Source of the DNA: Thermoplasmata archaeon
GTDB taxonomy: Archaea; Thermoplasmatota; E2; UBA202; JdFR-43
Length of the DNA: 36,073 nt
Assembly (NCBI GenBank): GCA_021162815.1
Contig: JAGGXW010000038.1
Coordinates: 1-36,073 of the forward strand
Direction: 5' to 3'
Every line of letters begins with the position of its first letter. The first letter of the stretch is position 1. The notes under the pieces were generated by a model. That model was not told the DNA's origin. It ran no database searches and saw only the letters and a program-made list of their open reading frames with translations. The position numbers were made by a program, and so were the translations under genes. Below are positions 18,255 to 26,746 of this stretch, piece by piece.

Positions 18255-19464
18255 ATATGAGCTTTCAATAGGTCCAATTCATCCGGCCCTTAAAGAGCCA
18301 ATAATGATAAGGGTGAAGGTGGAGGGTGAGGAGATAGTTGATGTTGATGTTATAGCAAGCCAGAATCACAGAGGAATAGAATGGCTGGGTATGAACAGAA
18401 ATAATGCCATACAGAGCATATATCTTGCAGAGCGAGTATGTGGCATATGCAATTTCTGTCATCCTTCCTGCCTTGTAATGGCAGTTGAGGAAATAGCGGA
18501 TATAGAGGTGCCTGAAAGGGCACAGTATATAAGGGTAATACAGGGAGAGCTTGAGAGAATACATTCTCATCTACTCTGGGCTGGTGTCGCCGCTCATGAG
18601 CTCGGTTTTGATACACTTCTCCACTATGTATGGATGGTTAGGGAGAAGGTCATGGATGTTCTTGAACTTGTTAATGGTAATAGAGTAACAAAATCCATAA
18701 TAATGTACGGGGGTGTGAGGAGGGATATAAAAGAAGAGCATGTTGAACATATAAGAAAAATGCTTGATTACTACAGAAATGCCTTCTCAAAGCTTGCCAA
18801 GTTCTTCCTTGAGGATAAAACCATGGAGAAGAGAACAAGGGAGATAGGCATCCTTACAGAGAGAGATGCTATTGAACTCGCTGCAGTAGGACCAACAGCA
18901 AGGGCAAGTGGCATAAAGAAGGATGTGAGACAGGATTTTCCATACTTTGCGTATCCTGATTTTGATATCCATGCCATCACTCCAGACGAGCTTACTGGCT
19001 ATACTGTAGGAGATGTTTATGACAGAATTGTTGTGAGATTGCTTGAAGTGAAGCAGTCCATTGACATAATAGAGGAGGCATTGAATGAGATGCCATCTGG
19101 TGAGATAATTGCTGAGAAGAAACTTGTTAAGCTGATGGCAAAAATTAAAGCAAGTGAAGGGGAGGCTGTTGCCAGATATGAAGCGCCGAGAGGAGAGGAC
19201 ATACATTATGTTAAATTGAAGAAAGGTTTTGAACCCCTTTACTCCTGGAAGGTGAGAGCTCCCACATATATAAACATACTATCATGGCGCCCCATGCTTG
19301 TGGGTTATCAGATAGCGGACATTCCCATCATCGCGGCATCCATAGATCCATGCATGTCCTGCACCAACAGAATTGCTGTGGTTAAAGATGGGAAGGAAAG
19401 GATATTCACATCAGATTACTTCCACGAGTTATCTGTTAAAAAAACCAGGAGGTTGATGAAATGA
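18244..19464 (+). CDS. mbhL: Mbh subunit L ([NiFe] hydrogenase large subunit, NuoD-like)
   Basis: IGPIHPALKEP, RVCGICNFCHPSC and DPCMSCTNR: both CxxC pairs for NiFe ligation. Start at ATG 18244. Confidence 0.95.
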   Translation: MAHEYELSIGPIHPALKEPIMIRVKVEGEEIVDVDVIASQNHRGIEWLGMNRNNAIQSIYLAERVCGICNFCHPSCLVMAVEEIADIEVPERAQYIRVIQGELERIHSHLLWAGVAAHELGFDTLLHYVWMVREKVMDVLELVNGNRVTKSIIMYGGVRRDIKEEHVEHIRKMLDYYRNAFSKLAKFFLEDKTMEKRTREIGILTERDAIELAAVGPTARASGIKKDVRQDFPYFAYPDFDIHAITPDELTGYTVGDVYDRIVVRLLEVKQSIDIIEEALNEMPSGEIIAEKKLVKLMAKIKASEGEAVARYEAPRGEDIHYVKLKKGFEPLYSWKVRAPTYINILSWRPMLVGYQIADIPIIAASIDPCMSCTNRIAVVKDGKERIFTSDYFHELSVKKTRRLMK

Positions 19465-20459
19465 ACGGAGAATTTATTTTAAAACTGGTGCTTGAATGCA
19501 TTCTCCTTCCATTTTTCGCCATATTTTTTGGATTGCTGTTGAAGGGTATTGACAGAAAGCTTGTTGCAAGAATGCAGGCCCGTGTTGGTCCTCCAATAAG
19601 ACAGCCATTTCTTGATGTTATAAAACTTTTTTCCAAGGAGAATATTGTTCCGGAGCATGCTGTAAAGTGGATTTACAATGCCATGCCCCTTGTATGCCTT
19701 GCATCCTCCATAATGGTTCTGTTTTACATTCCTCTTGGCTTTCCTCCTCTATTGGCAGGGCATGGGGATCTTGTGCTTGTGCTGTACATACTCATTATCC
19801 CTTCCCTTGCCATGATTGCAGGTGGCTTCGCTTCCTCTTCCCCCTTCGCCACAGTGGGGGCGCAGCGTGAGATGGTGACAATGATTTCATATGAGCTTCC
19901 TCTCTCCATTGTCATAATGTCCATAGCATTTTATCTTCCAGGAAGCAATTCCTTCAGCCTTGATTTCATCTCCTCCCATCCTCTCTGGAATAGTGTTGGT
20001 GTTCTTGGCTTTGCTGGCCTCATATTGCTTTTAATGAGCCTCATAATTGTCACTCCCGGAGAGCTTGCAAAGGTGCCATTTGATGTTGCTGAGGCAGAAA
20101 CGGAAATTGCAGAGGGAGTGATGGTGGAGTATTCAGGCAGAAATCTTGCTTTATTCTACATGGCGGATGGAGTCAAAATATTTGCGTTTGCTTCTCTCAT
20201 CGTTGCCATTTTCTTCCCCTACAGCATTTCACCCCTGCTCAATCTTACTGGATTATATGCTGATATTGCAAATTTCCTGTTTTTCATTCTCAAGGTGGTG
20301 ATTGTTATGATATTCTCTGTCTCCATCATAAGGGCGGCGGTGGCGAGATACAGGATAACAAGCGTTGTCACAGGCTACTGGGTTACTGTTGCCATGATGG
20401 CATTGATTGGTTTGCTGCTGCTCATGTGGGATATGCATTATCATGTGAGGTGGTCATGA
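19461..20459 (+). CDS. mbhM: Mbh subunit M (NuoH-like)
   Basis: RVGPPIRQPFLDVIKLFSKE, GAQREMVTMISYELP, PFDVAEAETEIAEGVMVEYSG. Confidence 0.95.
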   Translation: MNGEFILKLVLECILLPFFAIFFGLLLKGIDRKLVARMQARVGPPIRQPFLDVIKLFSKENIVPEHAVKWIYNAMPLVCLASSIMVLFYIPLGFPPLLAGHGDLVLVLYILIIPSLAMIAGGFASSSPFATVGAQREMVTMISYELPLSIVIMSIAFYLPGSNSFSLDFISSHPLWNSVGVLGFAGLILLLMSLIIVTPGELAKVPFDVAEAETEIAEGVMVEYSGRNLALFYMADGVKIFAFASLIVAIFFPYSISPLLNLTGLYADIANFLFFILKVVIVMIFSVSIIRAAVARYRITSVVTGYWVTVAMMALIGLLLLMWDMHYHVRWS

Positions 20460-20863
20460 TGTTTCCAATGTTCAAGCAGCTGATTGTGCAGATGTTCAGA
20501 AAACCTTTCACAAATCCTTTCCCTGCAAAATATGCTCCAAAAAGTATGAAGAAATTCATGGAAGATGTGGAGAAGGGCAAGGCAAAGATAAATCCTCCTG
20601 TTGAAATACCTGATGAGGAAACATTCAGGGGAAGGATTTTATATGATAGGGATAAATGCATTGGATGCCAGCTTTGCATAAAAGTATGTCCATCAAAGGC
20701 AATAGAATTCAAGAAGGAGGAGAAGAAAATAAGAATTTACATAGGAAGATGCATTTTCTGCAGCCAGTGCAATGATATATGCCCCACAAATGCTTTAAGC
20801 ATGGGAAATGAGTTTCTTCTTGCATCAGACAGCAAGGTAAATGATGAACTCGTGGTAGAATAG
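20456..20863 (+). CDS. mbhN: Mbh subunit N (NuoI-like, two [4Fe-4S] clusters)
   Basis: RDKCIGCQLCIKVCPSKAI and GRCIFCSQCNDICPTNAL. Confidence 0.95.
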   Translation: MMFPMFKQLIVQMFRKPFTNPFPAKYAPKSMKKFMEDVEKGKAKINPPVEIPDEETFRGRILYDRDKCIGCQLCIKVCPSKAIEFKKEEKKIRIYIGRCIFCSQCNDICPTNALSMGNEFLLASDSKVNDELVVE

Positions 20864-20897
20864 GACATAACTATAAAAACATGCATTTCATTGTTTC

Positions 20898-21971
20898 ATG
20901 ATGTTTCATTACAGGGATGCCAAGCTTGTGGCAGAGATAGCAGATAAGCTAAGAAAAAAGAATCTTAATTTAAGAATAATGCATGTATGCGGTACACATC
21001 AGGATACAATTGTGAGATACGGGCTTGATAAAATTTTGAGAGATGCTGGCATAGATGTAAGAGAAGGCCCGGGCTGTCCTGTATGTGTGACAACCACAAG
21101 GGAAATAGAAGAGGTGAAGGCAATAGCAGAGCATGGAATCACCATCGCCACCTACGGAGATATGGCTCATGCTCCTGGCATGAACGGAAGCCTGTTTGAT
21201 ATGAAAAGTTATGGACATGATATAAGAATTGTTTACAGCATAGAGGATGCCATTAAAATTGCATCCAGCAAAAAAGTGGTTTTCTTTGCAGCAGGTTTTG
21301 AGACAACAGCTCCTTTAACAGCTCATATCATAAAGAAGAGGCCAAAAAATTTTTATGTTTACAGCTCCCATCGCCTCACACCACCTGCGGTTAAGGCAAT
21401 AGCCGCCATGGGGAAAATAAAGCTTCATGGATTGATACTGCCAGGGCATGTCTCCACCATAATAGGGAGCGAGCCATGGAAAGAAATCTCTATCAAATAT
21501 AAACTGCCGCAGGTGATAGCAGGATTTGAGCCTCTTGACGTGATGATGGCAGTATACATGATTGTTAGGCAGATTGAGGGGGGAAGACATGAGGTAGAGA
21601 ATGAATACAGCAGGGTTGTGGATGAAAGGGGAAATGAAAAGGCCCTGAAGGAAATGAATGAGGTGTTTAGGAGGGAAGACATTGAATGGAGAGGCTTTCC
21701 CATCCTTCCAGGCAGTGCACTTGAGATAAGAGAGGAATATGATGAAATGAATGCCAAAAAGGTTTTTGAGGAGTTTATTCCTTCTGGCAGAGAATATCAT
21801 GATCCTCCAGGATGCAGATGTGGTGAGGTGATAAGAGGAGAAATTTATCCATGGGAATGCCCTTTATTTGGAAGGGTATGTAAGCCCTCCAGTCCTGTTG
21901 GACCATGCATGGTTAGCGCAGAAGGGGCATGTGCAATAGAGTATAAATACGGGGCTAATCATCAACTATGA
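20898..21971 (+). CDS. hypD: Hydrogenase maturation protein HypD
   Basis: IMHVCGTHQDTI, GPGCPVCVT, AAGFETTAP, PPGCRCGEVIRG, C-terminal cysteine cluster. Confidence 0.96.
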   Translation: MMFHYRDAKLVAEIADKLRKKNLNLRIMHVCGTHQDTIVRYGLDKILRDAGIDVREGPGCPVCVTTTREIEEVKAIAEHGITIATYGDMAHAPGMNGSLFDMKSYGHDIRIVYSIEDAIKIASSKKVVFFAAGFETTAPLTAHIIKKRPKNFYVYSSHRLTPPAVKAIAAMGKIKLHGLILPGHVSTIIGSEPWKEISIKYKLPQVIAGFEPLDVMMAVYMIVRQIEGGRHEVENEYSRVVDERGNEKALKEMNEVFRREDIEWRGFPILPGSALEIREEYDEMNAKKVFEEFIPSGREYHDPPGCRCGEVIRGEIYPWECPLFGRVCKPSSPVGPCMVSAEGACAIEYKYGANHQL

Positions 21972-22332
21972 TTTTTGCATTTTTCACCATGCATTCCTTT
22001 CCTTCTATGATGTCAATTTCTCCTCCACACTTTGGACATTTAAAGACTGGCAGTTCAAAATGATATTCCTTGCTTTCCTCAACATGCATGCTTCCCTCAT
22101 ATCCGCATTTTCTGCATTTTATCCTCGCCTTCTTCACCTCAATATTTAACTCCGCTCCTTCAAGCAAGGTTCCTTCTGTAAGCACATCAAATGCAAATTT
22201 CATTTGCTCTGGGGATAAAAATGTGAGTTCGCCAACAATCATATCAACTCTCTCCACTCTCTTAACATTCATTCCCTTAATTTTATCAAGAATGGAATTT
22301 ACAACTCCTGTCATAACGGAATATTCATGCAT
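21955..22332 (-). CDS. hypA: Hydrogenase nickel incorporation protein HypA
   Basis: MHEYSVMTGVVNSI N-terminus, zinc site CRKCGYEG...CPKCGGEIDIIEGKEC. Start chosen at 22332. Confidence 0.94.
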   Translation of the reverse strand: MHEYSVMTGVVNSILDKIKGMNVKRVERVDMIVGELTFLSPEQMKFAFDVLTEGTLLEGAELNIEVKKARIKCRKCGYEGSMHVEESKEYHFELPVFKCPKCGGEIDIIEGKECMVKNAKIIVDD

Positions 22333-22540
22333 TTTCCAGCAATTCCTTCCATGCTTCAATACTCTTCCTTGCCTCCTCTTCCCTAATCTTCTGTATTGCA
22401 AATCCAGCATGAACTATGACATAATCCCCAACCTTAACATCAACAAGGCTTATGTTGGCCTTCCTTTTTGCTCCTCCGTAATCTATGATGGCATGCTCTC
22501 CTTCTATTTTTTCCACTCTGCCCGGTATGGCAAGGCACAT
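22325..22540 (-). CDS. hypC: Hydrogenase assembly chaperone HypC/HupF
   Basis: MCLAIPGRVEKIEG...VDVKVGDYVIVHAGFAIQKI. Confidence 0.95.
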   Translation of the reverse strand: MCLAIPGRVEKIEGEHAIIDYGGAKRKANISLVDVKVGDYVIVHAGFAIQKIREEEARKSIEAWKELLENA

Positions 22541-22587
22541 GATTCCCTAATCGGCAATGTTATTTATAATTGATGGGTTTTAAATCA

Positions 22588-22983
22588 ATGAAGGTGATAT
22601 GTGTAGGCAGACTCAGGGAAAAATTTTACATTGAAGCCCAGAAACATTACCAGAAAATGCTGGAAAGAATAGCTCCTATCTCTATAGTGGAGGTGGAGGA
22701 GAAGGATATTGAAAGGCATGTGAGAAAATGTGATTATGTTATCCTGCTCAACGAAAATGGCAAGGAAATGGATTCAATGCAATTTTCATCTTTTCTGAGC
22801 AGGTTGATTGTGGAAAAGAAGATATGCTTTGTAGTTGGAGGATGGAGCGGTTTGAAAATTGATGCCGATTTTGTTCTTTCCCTCTCAAAAATGACATTTC
22901 CATATCAGATGGCAAGAATAATTCTTCTTGAGCAGATATACAGAGCCATGGCCATTTCAAAGGGCATAGACTATCACAAATGA
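22588..22983 (+). CDS. rlmH: RlmH-family 23S rRNA (pseudouridine) methyltransferase
   Basis: MKVICVGRLREKFY...FVVGGWSGL...MTFPYQMARIILLEQIYRAMAISKGIDYHK: SPOUT/RlmH pattern with C-terminal YHK. Confidence 0.87.
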   Translation: MKVICVGRLREKFYIEAQKHYQKMLERIAPISIVEVEEKDIERHVRKCDYVILLNENGKEMDSMQFSSFLSRLIVEKKICFVVGGWSGLKIDADFVLSLSKMTFPYQMARIILLEQIYRAMAISKGIDYHK

Positions 22984-23009
22984 TTTTTACCAGAAAAGTA
23001 TAGAGTTGT

Positions 23010-23663
23010 ATGTATTATCCAGAATCAAAGGTTGAACTCCGTGGCTTCACAGCAAAACATTATGATTTTCTCATAAGCACCTTAACCCTCGGAAGCCATT
23101 ACAGAATGATTGGAAAAGCGATAAAGGAGATGAAATTAAAAGATGGAGAAAGAATTCTTGACCCGGGCGCAGGCACAGGCAGAATAGCATGCATGATGCT
23201 TGATGAAGCCAATGTTAAAATAACCGCAATGGACATAAGCAAGGAAATGATAAGTTCATTCAGTAAAAGATGCGGAGGAAGAGCTGAAATAGTTGAAAGG
23301 AGAATAGATATTTCATTTGAATTTGAAGAAAAGTTTGATAAGGCATTCATATCCTTCGTTCTTCACGGATTTCTCCATGAGGTGAGGCTTGAAATAATAA
23401 AAAATGTGCATAGAAATTTGATGAGCAATGGTGAATTCTTCATTCTTGATTACAGTGAATTTTCAATTGAAAATGCACCTTTTATTGTGAAAGCTTTATT
23501 CAAAGCAATTGAATGTCCTTATGCCTTTGATTATATAAAACATGACTGGAAGAAGATACTGGCGGAGAATGAATTCAACAAATTCAGAGAAAAATTCTTC
23601 TTTAACGGGTATGTAAGGCTTTTAAGGGCGGTTAAAAATGATGCTGTGGAAAATGGAAGCTGA
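23010..23663 (+). CDS. Class I SAM-dependent methyltransferase
   Basis: ILDPGAGTGRIACMML motif I, AMDISKEM, NGEFFILDYSEF. Confidence 0.85.
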   Translation: MYYPESKVELRGFTAKHYDFLISTLTLGSHYRMIGKAIKEMKLKDGERILDPGAGTGRIACMMLDEANVKITAMDISKEMISSFSKRCGGRAEIVERRIDISFEFEEKFDKAFISFVLHGFLHEVRLEIIKNVHRNLMSNGEFFILDYSEFSIENAPFIVKALFKAIECPYAFDYIKHDWKKILAENEFNKFREKFFFNGYVRLLRAVKNDAVENGS

Positions 23664-24129
23664 AGGTTATGAACTTCTTCTTAAACTCATTGAAAAGTAT
23701 ATTGGCAACAGAAAAAAATTGCTTGAGGTTGGATGCGGAAATGAAAGGCTGATGAATAAAATTTCTTCTCTCCACAATGTTGAGATAAAATGTGCAGATC
23801 CATATGCCTATGGAAGGAATGTTATAAATATTGAGGGGGAGAAAATTGATGAATTGAATGAAAAATTTGACATGATATACTCCATAATGAGCTTTCATCA
23901 TCTTCATGATCCAAAAAAATTTCTGAATGCTTCGCTGAAGGCAATGATGGAAAATGCAGTTCTCATAATAGTTGACTGGAAAAATGGTGTTAATACAGGC
24001 TTTCCTGAATATTATTATTCCGTTGATGAATTGCTCTCCATGATGCATTTTTATGATATTCTCGGACATGGGAATGGAAAATATCACCTTTATGTGGTTG
24101 CATCGCCAAATCAGCAAAGCATATATTGA
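23638..24129 (+). CDS. Class I SAM-dependent methyltransferase-like protein (short)
   Basis: LLEVGCGNERLMNKI, SFHHLHDPKKFLNASLKAM, ENAVLIIVDWK. Overlaps the upstream methyltransferase gene. Confidence 0.75.
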   Translation: MMLWKMEAEGYELLLKLIEKYIGNRKKLLEVGCGNERLMNKISSLHNVEIKCADPYAYGRNVINIEGEKIDELNEKFDMIYSIMSFHHLHDPKKFLNASLKAMMENAVLIIVDWKNGVNTGFPEYYYSVDELLSMMHFYDILGHGNGKYHLYVVASPNQQSIY

Positions 24130-24149
24130 TTTTTTATATACCCTTTATA

Positions 24150-24608
24150 ATGGCCACAACTGCCACAAGAGATGTTGACAAAATTCTTGAGAATAAATAC
24201 AGGGATGGGCTCAAAATCATAAGAATGAGCAAGACATCCAAGCAGCTTTTGGAGCAGCTTAGGAAGGAATGCCCCGATGTGGATGAGAAGGAGCTGGTGA
24301 GCTTATTCAAATCTGTGGCTGCTGGCACAAAAATGGTGGACTCTGCCATAATAGCCGCTGCCCATAACATGCAGTACAATGCCAGGCATCCATCAAAAAA
24401 GGATAAGACATGGATTGATGATATAATGACGGAAACATCCCTGAAAATGATGAAGCCGAAGGAAATAATGAAAAATAAGGAGCTTTATCATGAATTAATA
24501 GACATGATAAGCAGGCTGGAGAGCAAATACGATGATGACGATGTGCCGGATATAGCCATATTTAAGAGAAGAGTCACAACATTTCTTAAGGAGAAGGTGA
24601 ATAAATGA
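24150..24608 (+). CDS. Hypothetical helical protein
   Basis: ORF with archaeal-like coding bias; TTTTTATATA about 10-20 nt upstream. No family recognised. Confidence 0.65.
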   Translation: MATTATRDVDKILENKYRDGLKIIRMSKTSKQLLEQLRKECPDVDEKELVSLFKSVAAGTKMVDSAIIAAAHNMQYNARHPSKKDKTWIDDIMTETSLKMMKPKEIMKNKELYHELIDMISRLESKYDDDDVPDIAIFKRRVTTFLKEKVNK

Positions 24609-26053
24609 GGGTAGAGCAGCATCCGATCCTGAAATTTTCTCATGGAGGGATGATTAAATTTTATTTTAATGGTATAGAGATGTATGGTTTTGAAGGCGAT
24701 ACCATTGCTACAGCTCTCTATGCCAATGGAATAAAGGTTTTCGGACACAGTGCAAAGAAAAAAAGGCCGAGGGGCTTCTTTTGCGGTATAGGAAAGTGTT
24801 CATCCTGCATGATGCGTGTGAATGGTGTGCCAAACATCAGAACATGCATCACTCCTTTGCAGGAGGGAATGATTGTTGAAAGCGATAAGTATGACCTTCC
24901 TGAGACAGCGCCCTACAGAAAGCCAGAAAGGAAAACAATGGATGTGGACATAGCAATTGTTGGCGGCGGCCCGGCAGGCATGGCTGCCGCAATAGAGGCA
25001 GGAAAGCATGGTGATGTTAGTGTATTGATCATAGATGAGCAGCCCCGTCTTGGAGGACAGCTTATAAAGCAGACCCACAAGTTCTTTGGTTCTTCGATGG
25101 AAGGAGCTGGAAAGAGGGGTATAGAGATAGCTTCTGAGATGGAGGAAGAGGCAAGAAAGTATGCCGATATTCTTCTTGAAACAAGTGTTATCGGATATTA
25201 CAATCGAGGCCATCATTTTCTTGCCGCCGTGAATAAGCTGAAGGGAATAGTATATGAGATAAAGGCAAAGAAAATCATATTTGCCACAGGTGCACAGGAA
25301 AATTACCTGGTATTTGAGAATAATGATTTGCCCGGCGTATATGGGGCTGGAGGAATACAGACTATAATGAATGTTTATGGAGTAAAGCCTGGTAAGGCAG
25401 GAATAATAGTTGGTGCAGGAAATGTTGGGCTAATCCTTGCATACCAGCTTTTACAGGCTGGAGTAAAGGTGAAGGCGATAGTTGAGGCAATGCCCAGAAT
25501 TGGAGGCTATTTCGTTCATGCTGCCAAGGTGAGGAGGCATGGAGTGCCGATATATACAAAACATTCAATAATGGAAGCTGTGGGCAAGGAAAGTGTTGAG
25601 GGGGCAATAATAGCGCAGCTTGATGAAAAATGGAATTTCGTTCTTGGAACAGAGAAGAAGATAGATTGTGATTTCATAGCAATAGCCATTGGATTAACTC
25701 CATCTGCCAGATTGGCACAGATGGCAGGAGCTAAAGTTAAATTCATAAGAGAGGCCGGAGGATGGGTTGCATTGCACAATGAATTCATGGAAACAACAGC
25801 CAATGGCATATACATTGCAGGGGATGCTGCCAATATTGAAGAAGCATCAGCTGCCATGGTGGAAGGAAAGATAGCAGCTGTTCATGCTCTTAATTCCATA
25901 TCTCCTCTAACTAATTTTGAGGCGATTGTCGAGGAGTTGAGAAACGAAATTTCATCTCTCAGGAAAGGAAAATTTGGAGAGAAGGCAAGGCTGGCAAAGG
26001 AAAGAATATATGAGGGATATTATGAGGAGTTACGAGGAAACAGGAGTGGTTGA
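24605..26053 (+). CDS. 2Fe-2S/FAD-NAD(P) oxidoreductase, alpha subunit of dye-linked proline/sarcosine dehydrogenase type
   Basis: N-terminal FCGIGKCSSCMMRVNGVPNIRTC (2Fe-2S), VDIAIVGGGPAGMAAAIEAG, GIIVGAGNVGL, GIYIAGDAA. Confidence 0.88.
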   Translation: MRVEQHPILKFSHGGMIKFYFNGIEMYGFEGDTIATALYANGIKVFGHSAKKKRPRGFFCGIGKCSSCMMRVNGVPNIRTCITPLQEGMIVESDKYDLPETAPYRKPERKTMDVDIAIVGGGPAGMAAAIEAGKHGDVSVLIIDEQPRLGGQLIKQTHKFFGSSMEGAGKRGIEIASEMEEEARKYADILLETSVIGYYNRGHHFLAAVNKLKGIVYEIKAKKIIFATGAQENYLVFENNDLPGVYGAGGIQTIMNVYGVKPGKAGIIVGAGNVGLILAYQLLQAGVKVKAIVEAMPRIGGYFVHAAKVRRHGVPIYTKHSIMEAVGKESVEGAIIAQLDEKWNFVLGTEKKIDCDFIAIAIGLTPSARLAQMAGAKVKFIREAGGWVALHNEFMETTANGIYIAGDAANIEEASAAMVEGKIAAVHALNSISPLTNFEAIVEELRNEISSLRKGKFGEKARLAKERIYEGYYEELRGNRSG

Positions 26054-26486
26054 TATTGGCATGCTCAAAATGCCGGCAGAGGAGCAACTTCGCAAAGGAG
26101 TTGCAATAACAGAGTGCATACAGCCGATTCCATGCAATCCATGCAAGGAAGTCTGTCCCACAGATGCAATAAAGATGGATGACATAAATGACCCTCCAGA
26201 CATAGATTATGAAAAATGCATTGGCTGCTCCCTCTGCGTTGAGGTTTGTCCAGGGCTTGCGATGTTTGTTGTGAGGAAAAGGAAGGGAAAGGCACAGATA
26301 ACATTGCCATATGAGATGCTTCCAATGCCTGAGAGAGGTGATATTGTCAAGGCACTGGATAGAGAGGGAAATGTTGTTGGAGATGCAAAGGTTATAGCCA
26401 TAAAACATGGCAGAACAAACATAATTACAATAGAGGTGGATGAGGAGCTTGCCATGGTGGTGAGAAATATAAGGGTGGAAAAATGA
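26022..26486 (+). CDS. Ferredoxin-like [4Fe-4S] subunit of the dehydrogenase cluster
   Basis: CIQPIPCNPCKEVCPTDAI and CIGCSLCVEVCPG. Start inferred at MRSYEETGVVD. Confidence 0.87.
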   Translation: MRSYEETGVVDIGMLKMPAEEQLRKGVAITECIQPIPCNPCKEVCPTDAIKMDDINDPPDIDYEKCIGCSLCVEVCPGLAMFVVRKRKGKAQITLPYEMLPMPERGDIVKALDREGNVVGDAKVIAIKHGRTNIITIEVDEELAMVVRNIRVEK

Positions 26487-26746
26487 AAATTGTTTGCAGA
26501 TGTGAGGATTTGACGGAGGAGGATATAGTAAACGCCATCAGAAAATATGATATGAGAACTTTATCAGAATTGAGGCAGATACTCCGCCTTGGGATGGGGC
26601 CATGCCAGGGCAGAACATGCCTTCCAATTGCTGCAAGAATTCTTGCCAGGGAAACGGGGCAGAAAATAGAGGATGTGATGCCTCCTGCCTCCCGCCCCCC
26701 TGTTGTACCTGTTGAGATAGGTGTGGTGGGTGAAGATGAAGAGTGA
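26483..26746 (+). CDS. BFD-like [2Fe-2S] subunit
   Basis: MKIVCRCEDLTEEDI...LGMGPCQGRTCLPIAARILA is a BFD-type CxC...CxxxxC motif. Confidence 0.87.
   Translation: MKIVCRCEDLTEEDIVNAIRKYDMRTLSELRQILRLGMGPCQGRTCLPIAARILARETGQKIEDVMPPASRPPVVPVEIGVVGEDEE

Noticed and set aside
18787-19206. 139-aa minus-strand ORF inside mbhL
   Set aside because: Antisense to a strongly conserved hydrogenase subunit; no domain or start context.
21315-21800. 161-aa minus-strand ORF inside hypD
   Set aside because: Antisense of conserved hypD; composition typical of a shadow frame.
23632-24117. 161-aa minus-strand ORF
   Set aside because: Covers the second methyltransferase gene, which has a clear SAM motif on the plus strand.
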